Source: Sternotherus odoratus (Eukaryota; Chordata; Testudines; Kinosternidae). From it: 64,000 bases of DNA. Shown here one piece after another: positions 53,358 to 64,000 of this stretch. The notes under the pieces were generated by a model. It worked only from the letters and a program-made list of their open reading frames with translations, did no database searches and had not been told where the DNA came from. Position numbers and translations under genes: made by a program. Positions within the stretch are counted from its first letter, which is position 1. Each line of letters begins with the position of its first letter. The DNA lies in contig JAVMKO010000001.1 in NCBI GenBank assembly GCA_032164245.1, positions 17,521,603 to 17,585,602 on the forward strand. Reading direction: 5' to 3'.

Positions 53358-53673
53358 CATAGGTGCCGACTGTGTGGGTGCTCTGGGGCTGAAGCCCCCA
53401 TGGAAAAAAAAATAGTGGCTGCTCAGGTGAGTACCCACCGGCCACAGCTGTTCAGCAGAACCACCACCACGCAGCTGTTTGGCATCTCGGGGAGGGGCTT
53501 GGAGGAAGGCAGGGCAGCAGGCAGGCAGAGGCCTTGGGGAGGGAATGGAGCAGGGGTGGGAAGAGGCAGGGTGAGGGCAGGGCCTAGCGAGGGAGGGGGC
53601 AGAGTGGGGGCCAGCCCTCAGGGGGAGTGGGGTTCTAAGAACCCCTGGGGCAAACTAGAAGGCAGTGCCTATG
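53358..53673. mobile_element. hAT-type MITE, 316 bp
   Basis: Flanked by a perfect 8-bp duplication TCATGTAC (53350-53357 and 53674-53681). The ends CATAGGTGCCGAC and CAGTGCCTATG are short inverted repeats. The left part holds GGGTGCTCTGGGGCTGAAGC and the middle is GGCAGGG-rich. The 118-codon frame here is of low complexity. Confidence 0.88.
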
Positions 53674-53681
53674 TCATGTAC

Positions 53682-54034
53682 CATATATTCTTACAATATT
53701 TACAATAGAAAAAAAGTTTAATGATTTTGTCCATACTGGGCCAAAAAGTTTGTTTTAAATTAATCAATTTTCTTCCCAGATTTTTTCGGGTGGCCACCAA
53801 AGAGACATATCAGTTGTTCCCTCAACTCTATTTGGGACCCATCATCACTGGCACCAACCTCGTTCACAGATTCCAAACAAAGCCAAAGAGACTGAATGCT
53901 CCATATAGCCCAAGATCTGAGATTCAAGCACATCATTAGGAGGTATTGGGAAGGCTCTACTATTCCTGTTTGTGCTGTATTTGTTCTGCAGATAAACATA
54001 GGACTTAAGTCTGCAGGGCTGTTACTTTGGAGTT
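53682..54034. other. Unique sequence
   Basis: Frames of 72-79 codons without domains. Nothing recognised. Confidence 0.4.
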
Positions 54035-54037
54035 TTA

Positions 54038-54944
54038 GGGTATGTCTTCACTACAGGACTAGGTCGATTTCCCTTAATTAGATTTTCTAAACTCGACTTT
54101 AGAAAATCAAATCAGTGTGTCCACACCAGGACATCAGGTCGACAGTGGTCGACACTGTCTGTCCTAGAACTTTTGCAGGGGTTGACATAGCCCGCATTGC
54201 ACTATGGGTAGGTAGCCCACAGTGCAATGCGTGCCGGAAACCCACCCCCCCCCCCGCCCCCGGCTGCCCAAGCAGCCCCGCGGACCCCCCCCGCCTGCCC
54301 AAGCAGCCCCGCGCCGGACCCCCCCCCCCCCCCGGCCACCCAAGCAGCCCCGAGAACCCCCCCGCCCGCCTGAACAGCCCCACGCCGGACACCCCCCCCT
54401 GCCCAAGCAGCTCCGTGAACCCCCCCCGCCCGCCTGAACAGCCCCGCGCCGGACCGCCCTCTCGTCCAAGCAGCCCCACGCCGGACCCCCCGCCTGCCCG
54501 AGCAGCCCCGCGAACCCCCCCCTCGCCCAAGCAGCCCCGCGGACCCCCCCCCCTCCGCCCACCTGAACAGCCCCGCGCGGGCGGGGGGTCCGGCGCCGGG
54601 CTGCTCGGGCGGGCGGGGGGGGTTCGCAGAGCTGTTTGGGCGGGCGGGGGGGTTTGCGGGGCTGCTCGGGCAGGCGGGGGGGTTCGCGGAGCTGTTTGGG
54701 CGGGTGGGGGGGTCCGTGGGGCTGCTCGGAGGTCAGAGGCTTAACATCAGATGCCTCTTCACTTACTCACAATAGACGTAGAGAAGTCGATTTTAGCCTT
54801 ACTTCTCTCATCAAGCAGGAGTTACAAAGTCGATTTTGAGGGCCCTTTAAATCGACTTTAAGGGCATGCAGGTGAAGACAGGTACACGTTTAGTTCGACT
54901 TAACGTCGTTAAAGTCGACGTTAAGTCCTAGTGAAGACATGCCC
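54038..54944. mobile_element. Harbinger-like MITE with a GC palindromic core, 907 bp
   Basis: The ends GGGTATGTCTTCAC and GTGAAGACATGCCC are inverted repeats, flanked by TTA (54035-54037 and 54945-54947), the 3-bp TWA duplication of PIF/Harbinger elements. The subterminal parts hold GTCGATTTCCC, AAACTCGACTTTAG and TTAAAGTCGACGTTAAG. Positions 54240-54740 are a GC-rich array: C-rich units GCCCAAGCAGCCCCGCG on the left and their complements CGGGGCTGCTCGGGC on the right. No transposase; the 132-209-codon frames are array products. Confidence 0.9.
54240..54740. repeat. Inverted GC-rich tandem array inside the MITE
   Basis: About ten units of roughly 31-34 bp (CCTGCCCAAGCAGCCCCGCG plus AACCCCCCC) up to 54575, then about five complementary units (GGGGTTCGCGGAGCTGTTTG). 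The halves meet near 54576 and could form a large cruciform. The G-runs favour G-quadruplexes. Confidence 0.88.
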
Positions 54945-54947
54945 TTA

Positions 54948-57436
54948 CACGAGGGGCTGGAAAGGTAAAGTCTAAGTGCAGTTTTGTCCAATTATTTATC
55001 TGTTCCTTTTTATATGAATTCATTGTGCTTTAGTAGAGTGATAGACTCTAGAGCTGTAAATGGCAGGGTTAATGTCTCAGTAATAGGTACATTATGTAGG
55101 ACTTGAATTTGATGGGTGAAAACAGTGATGCACTTAATTTTAGGCTTCAGCAGTTTCTTGTAGCCTTTACTTTATGTTTTAAGACAATGCTATTGTCACC
55201 TATGAATTATATATACACGCAAAAACAAATAAGGCAAGAAAGATACTTGATCAAGTCACCTCTTCTGGGAACAGAACAACTCTTTTTTGTATCTCTGGTA
55301 TGATCTTCCCCTGTGTCTTATCCACTTTCTTTGTGCCAGTCACCTAGTTTTGATCCCTGGTTCCATAATTTTGCAGAGACCCAGTTTACCAAGTTACCTC
55401 ATCTGTGTATCTACCTTCCTATTCTAATCCCAAATTAAAATAGTCTAATGGATAAATCACAATAACTAACCCAAACAAATATGTTCACTTTGCTTATCCT
55501 GCTAAAACTTACCTTTATCTGTCTACATCTGTCATTTATTCTCTGCTGTCAACCCCCCTGGCTCTATCAAGTTTTTATCTTACAACAGTTGTTATTCTCC
55601 TTACTGATCTGTTTTGGTGGGGTTGGGTTTTTACTAGCTTGTCTTGTTTGGAGGGAAGAGAGAGAGCACCTGGAACCTGACCCTCTGCTTCATTCTGCTA
55701 TTTACACAGATTAAGTGTTTTACAAGTAAGACACACAAAGCAGGTTTCATGGTTAACACAATCCTGAAGCTGTTTCCGAAATGCTGCACCAGCATAGACA
55801 CAAACAAAAAGCAAAAATTCCTTTATATTTTCTTAAATACTATGTGAAATATTCATTTCTCTGACATTATTTAGTACATATGTTTTACTAGCTATTCCTT
55901 ACACAATTTTCTCACAAACGTTCCTCTGACATATCATGTTTTGGCCACTGTCTGAGGCAGACTTAGTATTTCCATGATTTTTACAGACAAACAAAAATAG
56001 GCAGGTCTCTGCCCTGTGGATCTTGCTTCCAAATTAGCCATGAAAAGCAAGGGATGTCAAGAAAGAAAGAGTGAATGGGAGGATGGCAAGAGGAAACTTG
56101 GAACAGTGAAAGCCCAGTGAGTGAGATATGCTAAATGCTACACTGACATTACTGTTCTCCTCTCTGAAATACCTCCCATGACACCCATGCATCTACAGAG
56201 CTGTAAGAGGAATGTAAGGGAGAAGAGTCCTGCATTTTATGTCTTAGAGCTGTGTGAATACCGTAGTATGTCTCCTCCAAATATTAATTCAAATATTGAA
56301 CCAAATCAACTTTAGACATAATCACACCCCTTTCCATGCTTGCCATCTGCTTTTGTGCAGGCAAGCTTTACTGGCAGAGCCATCACAGAAAGTCAATGTA
56401 TTATCGGGTATGAGTGTGAAGCTTGCATGCTCAATAAACACAGAAAGAATTGTTTTATTCCATGTGTATAATCACCAGAACCACTCATCCAATTAGTGAA
56501 AAAGAGTTAAAAGAGCCATGTAACCCAAGGGACAACATAGCTTGAAAAAAAACATTCTTTTCCCTCAGCAGCACTATTGCTTCTTTTTAAATAAAAAGTT
56601 AATGTATCAGAATTTGGGTTCAGAGTGAGAAGTGTAGGTAAAGGTAGAGATCAGCAATGGAAGGCTAGCAAAAACAAGTGAGTTATGAATTTGGAACAGG
56701 ACAGAAAGGCTGTATTGATTAATCTTGGTGACAGAAGAACAATTAAATTTATGCAAATATGATCATATTTGTGTACTGTACTAAGAGTAGCTTGCCAGTT
56801 GCAGTGGTTTTCGATTTCCCCCCAGCAATATGACCTCTCTCAATGAACGCTGTAGAAATCCTGTGTCATAGGCCTAAATGAGACTGAAGGTCCTTGTACA
56901 TCAAGGCCTACATAATTTCCAAATTCACCCCAATACTTTGTCCGCTCCCAGAAAAGAAAAACAATTGCATAATTTAGAAAGACTTATAGTTGGGCTTTAA
57001 TGAATGACTGGTATAGCAACTATCTAGATTTCTAAAGCCCTACACTATTAGAATCCAGCACAGACTTCACAGCAAGATTCACTCAAAAGACTGATGAATC
57101 AATTCAGAAAAGTTCAAATGGATATAGCCATAGTCTTTATGGCTCCAAACTCTCACAACAAAATCCTACAGCTCCTAAGGTCTATCAATAACTCTTAAAG
57201 TAGAGATAATACAAAAGTGAGGGCCCAGAGGACGTGTGAAATTGGAGGGTTTAGTGTTGTGTATTTGGTTGTCATAGTAATAGAACCTTGTTGTCCCAGG
57301 GATATAACATTTATTGTCATCCTCCAGATTCTAGGATCTACATCTTCATTTAAAAGAAAAACCCAAAGAACAAACATTAGAAGCGATGGTTTGGCTCAGA
57401 GTATTGGTAACAATATAAAGGGTCTTCCATATACTC
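54948..57436. other. Unique sequence
   Basis: AT-rich single-copy-looking DNA. The longest frame is 97 codons (57217-57510), running into CR1, without a domain. Confidence 0.45.
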
Positions 57437-57700
57437 ATAGAAATGTAGGGCTGGAAGGGACCTTGAGAACTCATCAAGTCCAGCCCCTGAGGCACGGCAG
57501 GACCAAGTAGACCTAACCATCCCTGACGGCTGTCTGTCCAACTTGTTTTTAAAAATGTCCAATGATGGTGATTCCAAGCCTTCCCTTGGAAGCCTATTCC
57601 AGAGGTTAACTACCCTTATATTTTAGAAAGTTTTGCCTAATATCCAACCTAAATCTCCCTTGCTGCACATTAACCCTCTTACTACTTCTGTTTCAGTGGA
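57437..57700 (-). mobile_element. CR1 LINE 3' fragment
   Basis: ATAGAAATGTAGGGCTGGAAGG, CCTTGAGAACTCATCAAGTCC, TGTCTGTCCAACTTGTTTTTA, TTCCAGAGGTTAACTACCC and CCAACCTAAATCTCCCTTGC are CR1 3'-UTR motifs in reverse orientation, in order. Confidence 0.92.
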
Positions 57701-57714
57701 CATGGAAAACAATT

Positions 57715-58410
57715 GATCAGCATCCACTCAATGTGCAGTGGCAGTCAAAAAAGCGAACAAAATATTGGGAATCATTAGGAAAGGGCTAGATAATAAGACA
57801 AAATATGACAGAGCTTCTATATAAATCTAAAGTATGCCCACATCTTGAATACTGCATGCAGATGTGCTCACCCCATCTCAAAAAAGATATATTGGAATTG
57901 AAAAAGGTAGAGAAGAGGCAAGAAGAATGATTCCAGATATGGAACAGGCTCCATGTGAGGAGAGATTAATAAGACTGGTACTTTTCAGTTTGGAAAGAGA
58001 TGACTAAGGAGGGATCTGATAGAGGTCTATACAAAAATGAGCGGTGTGGAGAAAGTAAATAAGGAAGTGTAATTTTCTCCTTCTCACAACACAAGAGCTA
58101 GGAGTCATCAATAAATGGACGTTGTGAAGGCCAAGACTCTAGAACAGGTTTCAAAAAAGAACTAGATACATTCGTGGAGGATAAATCCATCAGTGGCTAT
58201 TAGCCAGGATGAGCAGGGATGATGGCCATAGCCTCTGTTTGCCAGAAGCTGGGAATGGACAACAGAGGATGGATCACTTGATGACTGCCTGTTCTGTTCA
58301 TTCCCTTTGAAGCATTTGGCATTGGCCAGTGTCGGAAAACAGGATACTGGCCTAGACTGACTTGTGGTGTGAGCCAGTATTGTTGTTTTTATGTTCTTAC
58401 ATCCTCTGTC
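57715..58410 (+). pseudogene. CR1 LINE, turtle-type 3' end with ORF2 remnant
   Basis: ORF2 traces: GTGGCAGTCAAAAAAGCGAAC ('VAVKKAN'), GGAATCATTAGGAAAGG ('GIIRKG'), then TGCCCACATCTTGAATACTGC ('PHLEYC') and a '..KKDILELKKV' block. The 3' UTR has GAACTAGATACATTCGTGGAGG, ATGATGGCCATAGCCTCTG, GGCATTGGCCAGTGTCGG and ACAGGATACTGGCCTAGACTG. This tail is that of a turtle/reptile CR1 subfamily. Frameshifted and dead. Confidence 0.9.
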
Positions 58411-59894
58411 TTGCTAACACAGATGGAAATCATGGCATCAAGGATGTGTAAACTTTCCCCATATACTTTAATGTGTGGTAATATTAAAATCTCTCTCTAG
58501 CCCGTTATATGACATTACCTAGAGCTAGATAAAAAAATTGTCAACATTTCAATGTTTTTTTCAACTAGCTGTACATTGCAGCCCAAAGAGTTAGCTTTAG
58601 CATTTTATTTCACCTAGCAGTAATGCAAGGAACCCACCAGATATTTAGAATCTAGAGGACTTTTAATGTGGAGTAAACTTTAGACCCTAAAATATTGATG
58701 GCATCTCTCTAAGTGTTCAGTTTTAATTCTACACTGAAGGCGAGGCTGTGGAGGTAGGATATCAACCATTTAGTTAATAGCAAAATGAGAAACATTTTTA
58801 ACAATAGACACATTTAACATCGTAGATGATATATCTCTCTGATTTATGGGCTGCATATGTAATTATAACACAATCATCAAATGTTACTCACAGAGCAATC
58901 CAATACATTAGTTTATCTGTGTTCCCAGATTAAGAAAGTAATGTTGTCAACCAACCATATGAGGGCATTGCAGATAAATTACCATCTGTACGAGACAGAT
59001 GTTAAATCCTCAATTTTACAGCAAGGCATCTATTGCTTATTTCCCATGGAGTGCTTCTTTGTCTGATCAATAAAATGTATCAGCCTAGCTCTTCATCTTG
59101 CCATAGAGGTCAGAGAAATGACAGAGGTACATCTGTTTTTGTGTCAAGTAAAGGCTGAGAAAATTAATCCAATCCAAGCAGATAAACACTCCAGCTACAA
59201 GCATCCTTCAGTTGTCCACTAGGGTACTGATGATGAAGAAGTTTTAAGCATTTGGGGATTTGTAAGCATTGGCGTAGTTAAAAACTTTTTACAGATTTCC
59301 CCAACTAGAATTGGTCTCAGTAACTTAAATGTGCAGAGCCTAATTTGTCTCTTGGATAGACTAGTGCAATCCCAATGAATTCACCTGCAGCCAATGAGGT
59401 AGTTCCACAGCAGATTCTAACTAATTCATCACAAGCAGAACTGTTAATGGTTATATTTGTTGTATAGACTAAGAAAGGGAGTAATGAATCTGGTTATGTT
59501 AGTGACCACATACCATGGGGCTGAGTGCCTTTGATAATAAATAGCGTACTAAATGCTTAACTCCAGTGAAGTTAATGTGGAAATTGAAGACGTGGGGTGA
59601 TGTGCCCTTCCCAAAGAACACAGGGATCCAGTGACAGAGACATATGTGGGCAAACTACTCTGGGTTGTATTTCACATTTTATATGAGAATCTAAATGACA
59701 TAGAAAAGAAAGTGTATGATATTCTATATCATTTGTTTAGGAAAGAGTATGTGATCGTGTAATAAAAGACTATACCATGATGCATTAAGGGGAAGAGTTA
59801 AGGTTGCAAGTGTAAATTTAACTTGCACATTTCCTGCTTTGCCATTCTATTTCTATGGCTCCTATTGCATTTCAAGATGTTACCCTGGTATACC
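58411..59894. other. Unique sequence
   Basis: AT-rich. The 61-codon frame at 58881-59066 has no domain. Nothing recognised. Confidence 0.45.
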
Positions 59895-60102
59895 TACATT
59901 TGTAATACATACACATAGTTGATATTCATAACTTTACATACAAAAACGATCCATTCATACAACTAGGATAATCACATTCAGCAAATCATAACTTTTCCAA
60001 TGACAACTCACATGACCCATCTTGTACAAAATGCATCATAATTATATCATAATTATGTCATAATCACACAACTATGAAGAATATGGGCTGCAGTGTCACA
60101 AC
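59895..60102 (-). mobile_element. LTR-like fragment
   Basis: AGTTGATATTCATAACTTTAC, AAAACGATCCATTCATACAAC, AGCAAATCATAACTTTTCC and the end GGGCTGCAGTGTCACA resemble 48575-48670 of the solo LTR and end in the same ...TCACA. Probably a related LTR family in the same orientation; only part is present. Confidence 0.5.
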
Positions 60103-61504
60103 CACTATCTAAGAGCTTGTTAAACAATGGGTTATTTTCTTCTACTGAATTTCTACGCTAAAGGGAAAGGGAACAAGGACTGTTAAAATTAAAGCCTTTC
60201 TTAATACTTTACATTTCAAATGCTTAACTGTTTTTCTTCTTTTCTGTATCATTAAGGAAAGGTTTAAAAGGATTTTTAATAATATGTTTGCCATGGTACT
60301 AAGCAGTCTTAAAAGTCTTTAATCTTGAGCAGTTTCAGGGTGATGTTATTATCTTTGGTTTAGGCCTACATACTCCATCTAAATTAATAAACTCTAACTA
60401 CTACTGTAATGCAAATACTAATTGGTTAAATAAATATAAAATAAATACATTTTATGACATGTTTAGCCATATGTATATATATGCAAAGATATTATTTTTT
60501 GCTTTGATTCACAATATGAGGGCAGTAACAGAGCAAGTGATTCAAGGGCTTTACCATTCCTCATGTGCCCTGCTTCTTTTTTTATATGGATGAAATGCAT
60601 CTGTAAGACGTTCCTAAATTCTTCCCTTACACTTTCCAGCAACTCTTCCTATGTCACACAGGTGACTGTCTTCACATGTTATGACACCTTCTCATTGTAA
60701 CATTTCTATTATGCCTTGCCTCAGAGGTAGAGAAATGACTCATAACATTAAAACTGCATTATAGTTTAATAAACTGCTCCATTGCACTGGAATAGTAGGT
60801 GGATGGTTTGTAGCACAATGTGACAACACAGATACTGAAACAGCAAAAGTATAATTTCAAAATGATATGTTTTTGCCAAGTGTATAAACATCAGACAGAT
60901 ACCAATAATCATAGGTAATGAAATCCTGTGGGTATCATGTCAGTGGGTTTACTGATGTAATAATATGATCATCCACTAAGGGGCACCCAGGTGCTATGTT
61001 TGAAACTGTCCTCTGAGTTCTTTTCAGACTTTAAAACTTCTGAAATTTCCAGACAAAAGTTCCTCTCCCCGAGACACCTGTCCCAAGATTCAATAGAATC
61101 CTGGCCTATAAAACTCCCTTACAGTCAACAGAGACCTATGCAATATACATTTAATTAATTCACTCTCCTTTACCACTGTGCTGATTACAGTGACAAATAT
61201 GATACTTAAATCACTCAAGGGTGTGCCCTCTTTACAAGGCTATAGCCAAATCCTAGGCAAAGAAACTGACACCAAAGAATAAGCTCTGAGAACAAAGGCC
61301 AAGGAGCTTCATAGGTCAGAATATGTTTGTTACCAAAGGAACATTAAACAACCTCAGATCCTTACCACCATAAGTAAGTGTACCTGTGATGGGGCTGAAG
61401 TCAAGGCCACCATGATGGTTGAATGTCTATGGGGAATGCTGAAGTCAGAGTAGAGGGATTTTCAGCAGTCATTCACCATCATACTCACCATAATTATTAT
61501 ATGG
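60103..61504. other. Unique sequence
   Basis: Nothing recognised. Confidence 0.45.
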
Positions 61505-61512
61505 CTGTTGAG

Positions 61513-62281
61513 CAGGGGAGGGCAAACTAAGGCCTGTGAGCCAGATTCGGCCCATCAGAGCTTTCAATCTGGCCCGTAGAATTGCCAGCCCTGTGGCACA
61601 GCGGGGCTAAGGCAGGCTCCCTGCCTGCGCTGGCCCCACACCGCTCCTCGAAGCAGACGGCACCACATCCCTGGAGGGGAGGGGAAGGAAGGCTCCATTC
61701 ACTGCCCTCGCCTGCAGACACTGCCCCCCACAGCTCCCATTGGCTAGGAATGGGGAACTGCACCCAATGGGAACTTCAGGGGTGGTACACACAGGCGAGA
61801 GCAGTGCACGCAGAGCTTCCTACCACACCCCACCCCCAGGAGTCACTGCTGGGCATGCTGCCCACTTCCAGGAGCAGCACCAGGGCAGGGCCAGCAGGAA
61901 GCCTGCCTTAGCCCTGCTGCATGCCGCTGTCACCCCGGACCCTATCGAGGTAAGCAACACTGGGTGGGAGCCCACACCCCAAAACCTTCCTGCATCCCAT
62001 ACCCCAACCCCCTGCCCTGAACCTCCTAACCTCCTCCCTTGAGCTCTGTGCTGTACCCCACACTCCTCCTGTACCCCAAGCCCCTACCCTGAGCCCCTCC
62101 TATCCACACCCCTCCTACTGCCCTGAGTCCCCCCATACCTCTCCTGCACCCCAATCCTCTGTCCTGAGCCCTCTCCTGCACCCCACACTCCAACCCCCTA
62201 CCCCAGCCCTATATTCATGCTCCTGTATATCATTTCCCGATCCAGATGTGGCCCCCAAGCCAAAACGTTTGCTCACCCCTG
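61513..62281. mobile_element. hAT-type MITE, 769 bp
   Basis: The ends CAGGGGAGGGCAAACTAAGG and CGTTTTGCTCACCCCTG-like GTTTGCTCACCCCTG are inverted repeats of the CAGGGGTGGGCAAAC hAT type. The flanks CTGTTGAG (61505-61512) and CTATTGAG (62282-62289) are an 8-bp duplication with one change. The core (61570-61960) is GC-rich; 61960-62210 is C-rich with CCCTGAGCCC and CACCCCA words. No transposase. Confidence 0.93.
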
Positions 62282-62289
62282 CTATTGAG

Positions 62290-64000
62290 AAATCTGTACA
62301 GTGAAATTGCCAGACCTTATGAATAAGCATGCAGAGATTTACCTGACATATTATTGGGAAATAACCATCCATCATGCAAATCAGACTCATTCACAACCAG
62401 TTGGAATGCTGAGAACTACATAGCGGAGAAGTAAATGTACAGTTGTCAGTAAGTTACTTACAGCAGCCCTGTATTTTGACTGGCTGAGGAAATTCTACTT
62501 AATTATAATGTACTTTAAAGAGGCATCAAACCACTTTAACTCTATCTGCTGATCTAAAGTTAGTCTATCTTTCACTGCTGCTGGTTAAAATAACAACTTA
62601 AACTAAATAGAGTGGGTGTGAAGTAAGCAGTTCAGTGGTTATGAAGCCAATGGCATTACACCAGTTTATACAGCTGGGAATTTGGCCCATTAATTTGGCC
62701 CATTCTCCCCTGTCCTTAACAAAAATCTACATTTTGTGTCTACACTAAGCTGACGGTGTCTTAATAACAAGCATTTGACGAAGTTTAAAATTATTTTAAA
62801 ATATTGTAACATATTTGAAACACATCTCGGATACTTTGTGACACTGATCCTTTGAAATCAATAGGCAGTGGTTTGCGAATGGCAACAGTTCTGATTTGGG
62901 CTTTCAGAGCAGTTAGTAGAGAGTGTTGCTCACATTTAAGAACCAACCTTTAAAATGGTTTCAGTCTTGTTTGGTTATCATTGCTCCCATCTGGTGAAGG
63001 AGAGACAAACACACAACAGCACTGGACCAGTGCCTGATCAGTAGGAAGTGAAACTGTTCAGTGAAGCCTCTTTGTTTTCCAATTAAGTTAAATGGGAAAG
63101 TAAGCAACCCACGTGCATGATGAAGAGGTCATCCATTACCAATTGCAGATGGGTTTAGCAACATAGGCAAGGAATTTTAAAAAATGAATTCTCATCCTAT
63201 CACTGCCTCTGTCTTTTATAGACACAGGAAATAAAAGCTAGCACTTTGTATAGGATTAGCAGCATTGCAAAGCCTGAAAGTGTCTTCAGCAGAGGAGGGC
63301 CATTTGTCAGCACCTGAATTTGTGTTAAACCATTTAGCATATGCCTACTGAAAATCCTGCTGCACTGTGAGAGATGAGGTGTCATGAGACACAGTTGTAA
63401 GATAATAGTACACAGTAAAGCGCATTTGTATCTTGCTGCTACAATGGAAAGATGTAATATGTCCTATCAATTTACTACACATCATAGCCAGAGATATAAT
63501 TGGCTAGAATGGTTAATATTCGATTTAAAGCAGTGACTCCATCAGCTTGGGTTTTTATTAATGGGGAGTAAGGGTTCCTTACTACATTATATTTTCACTT
63601 GTCACAGTAAGCCCCAGGTTAATTGTATGTTGCAATCTAATCCGTTCCTGATTTCACTACATTCTCCACATGACAACACTGATACATGTGCTTGATCATT
63701 CTCCACCTTTATAAGAAAGAGAAGAATGATAGTTGTCACAGACTACAGCTTACCTGAAATATGAGGGGTTTGAAATTGATAATGACAGTTACAATGATTA
63801 CAGCTTCCATTTCTAGTGCTATAACACTTACTGGAACACAGTGGCAAAATCTTAAAGTCCTTTGGCACTAGGCTAAGGAATCTTATTCTATTCTTGTTAT
63901 ATAGTAATACTGAAAAATCTGGGAACTAGATGATGACTGAAGACAGGTGTGTTTGGGTACCCAGGGCCAAATCTGAAGCTGAGGTTCCCCACCCTTCCAA
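62290..64000. other. Unique sequence
   Basis: AT-rich single-copy-looking DNA to the window end. Nothing recognised. Confidence 0.45.

Noticed and set aside
54099..54744. 143- and 209-codon Pro/Gly-rich frames
   Set aside because: Products of the inverted GC array in the Harbinger-like MITE.

Overview
This window looks like gene-free, repeat-rich nuclear DNA from a vertebrate, most probably a turtle. The sequence shows: many CR1 LINE fragments, several ending in the ATTCTATG octamers typical of sauropsid CR1; a CR1 copy with a turtle-type 3' tail; tRNA-derived SINEs; many short non-autonomous DNA transposons with intact target-site duplications; and long AT-rich unique stretches. The turtle assignment is an inference from these families. 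I see no convincing host exon, no RNA gene and no bacterial or phage gene.

The centre of the window is a nested pair of mobile elements. A non-autonomous Helitron runs from about 21548 (A|TC start) to 29789 (CTAG|T end). It carries a 45-bp minisatellite of about 36 units. Inserted into the first units of that minisatellite is a 5.9-kb DIRS-type tyrosine-recombinase retrotransposon (about 21904-27813), read on the minus strand. Its three reading frames are open: a Gag-like protein with a Cys/His cluster, a reverse transcriptase/RNase H, and a tyrosine recombinase with the Arg...His-x-x-Arg...Tyr set. Its inverted terminal repeats are identical over 162 bp. An internal complementary region spells out the joined ends of the expected circular intermediate. 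It appears recent and perhaps still competent.

Layout: 1-623 is the 3' part of a second Helitron copy with an inverted G/C-rich minisatellite. 705-1257 is a hAT-type MITE. 1.3-8.5 kb holds CR1 and LTR pieces in unique DNA. 8553-9379 is a GC-rich hAT MITE. 9.4-17.2 kb is mostly unique DNA with CR1 and SINE remnants. 17.2-21 kb is a cluster of MITEs (hAT, Tigger-like, Harbinger-like) and a SINE. 21.5-29.8 kb is the Helitron/DIRS nest. 29.8-47.6 kb is mostly unique DNA with a Harbinger-like MITE, a hAT with long inverted ends (38030-38924), a Tigger-like MITE (44672-45043) and a probable solo LTR (45505-46121). 47629-48765 is a solo LTR. 49.8-51.1 kb is CR1. 53358-53673 is a hAT and 54038-54944 a Harbinger-like MITE with a large GC palindrome. 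57.4-58.4 kb is a head-to-head CR1 pair. 61513-62281 is a last hAT MITE.

The only proteins that can be argued to work together are the three of the DIRS element: Gag packages the RNA, RT/RNase H makes a circular DNA copy guided by the internal complementary region, and the recombinase integrates it without a target duplication. Most other long open frames here come from the minisatellites, whose period is a multiple of three, or from GC-rich MITE cores.
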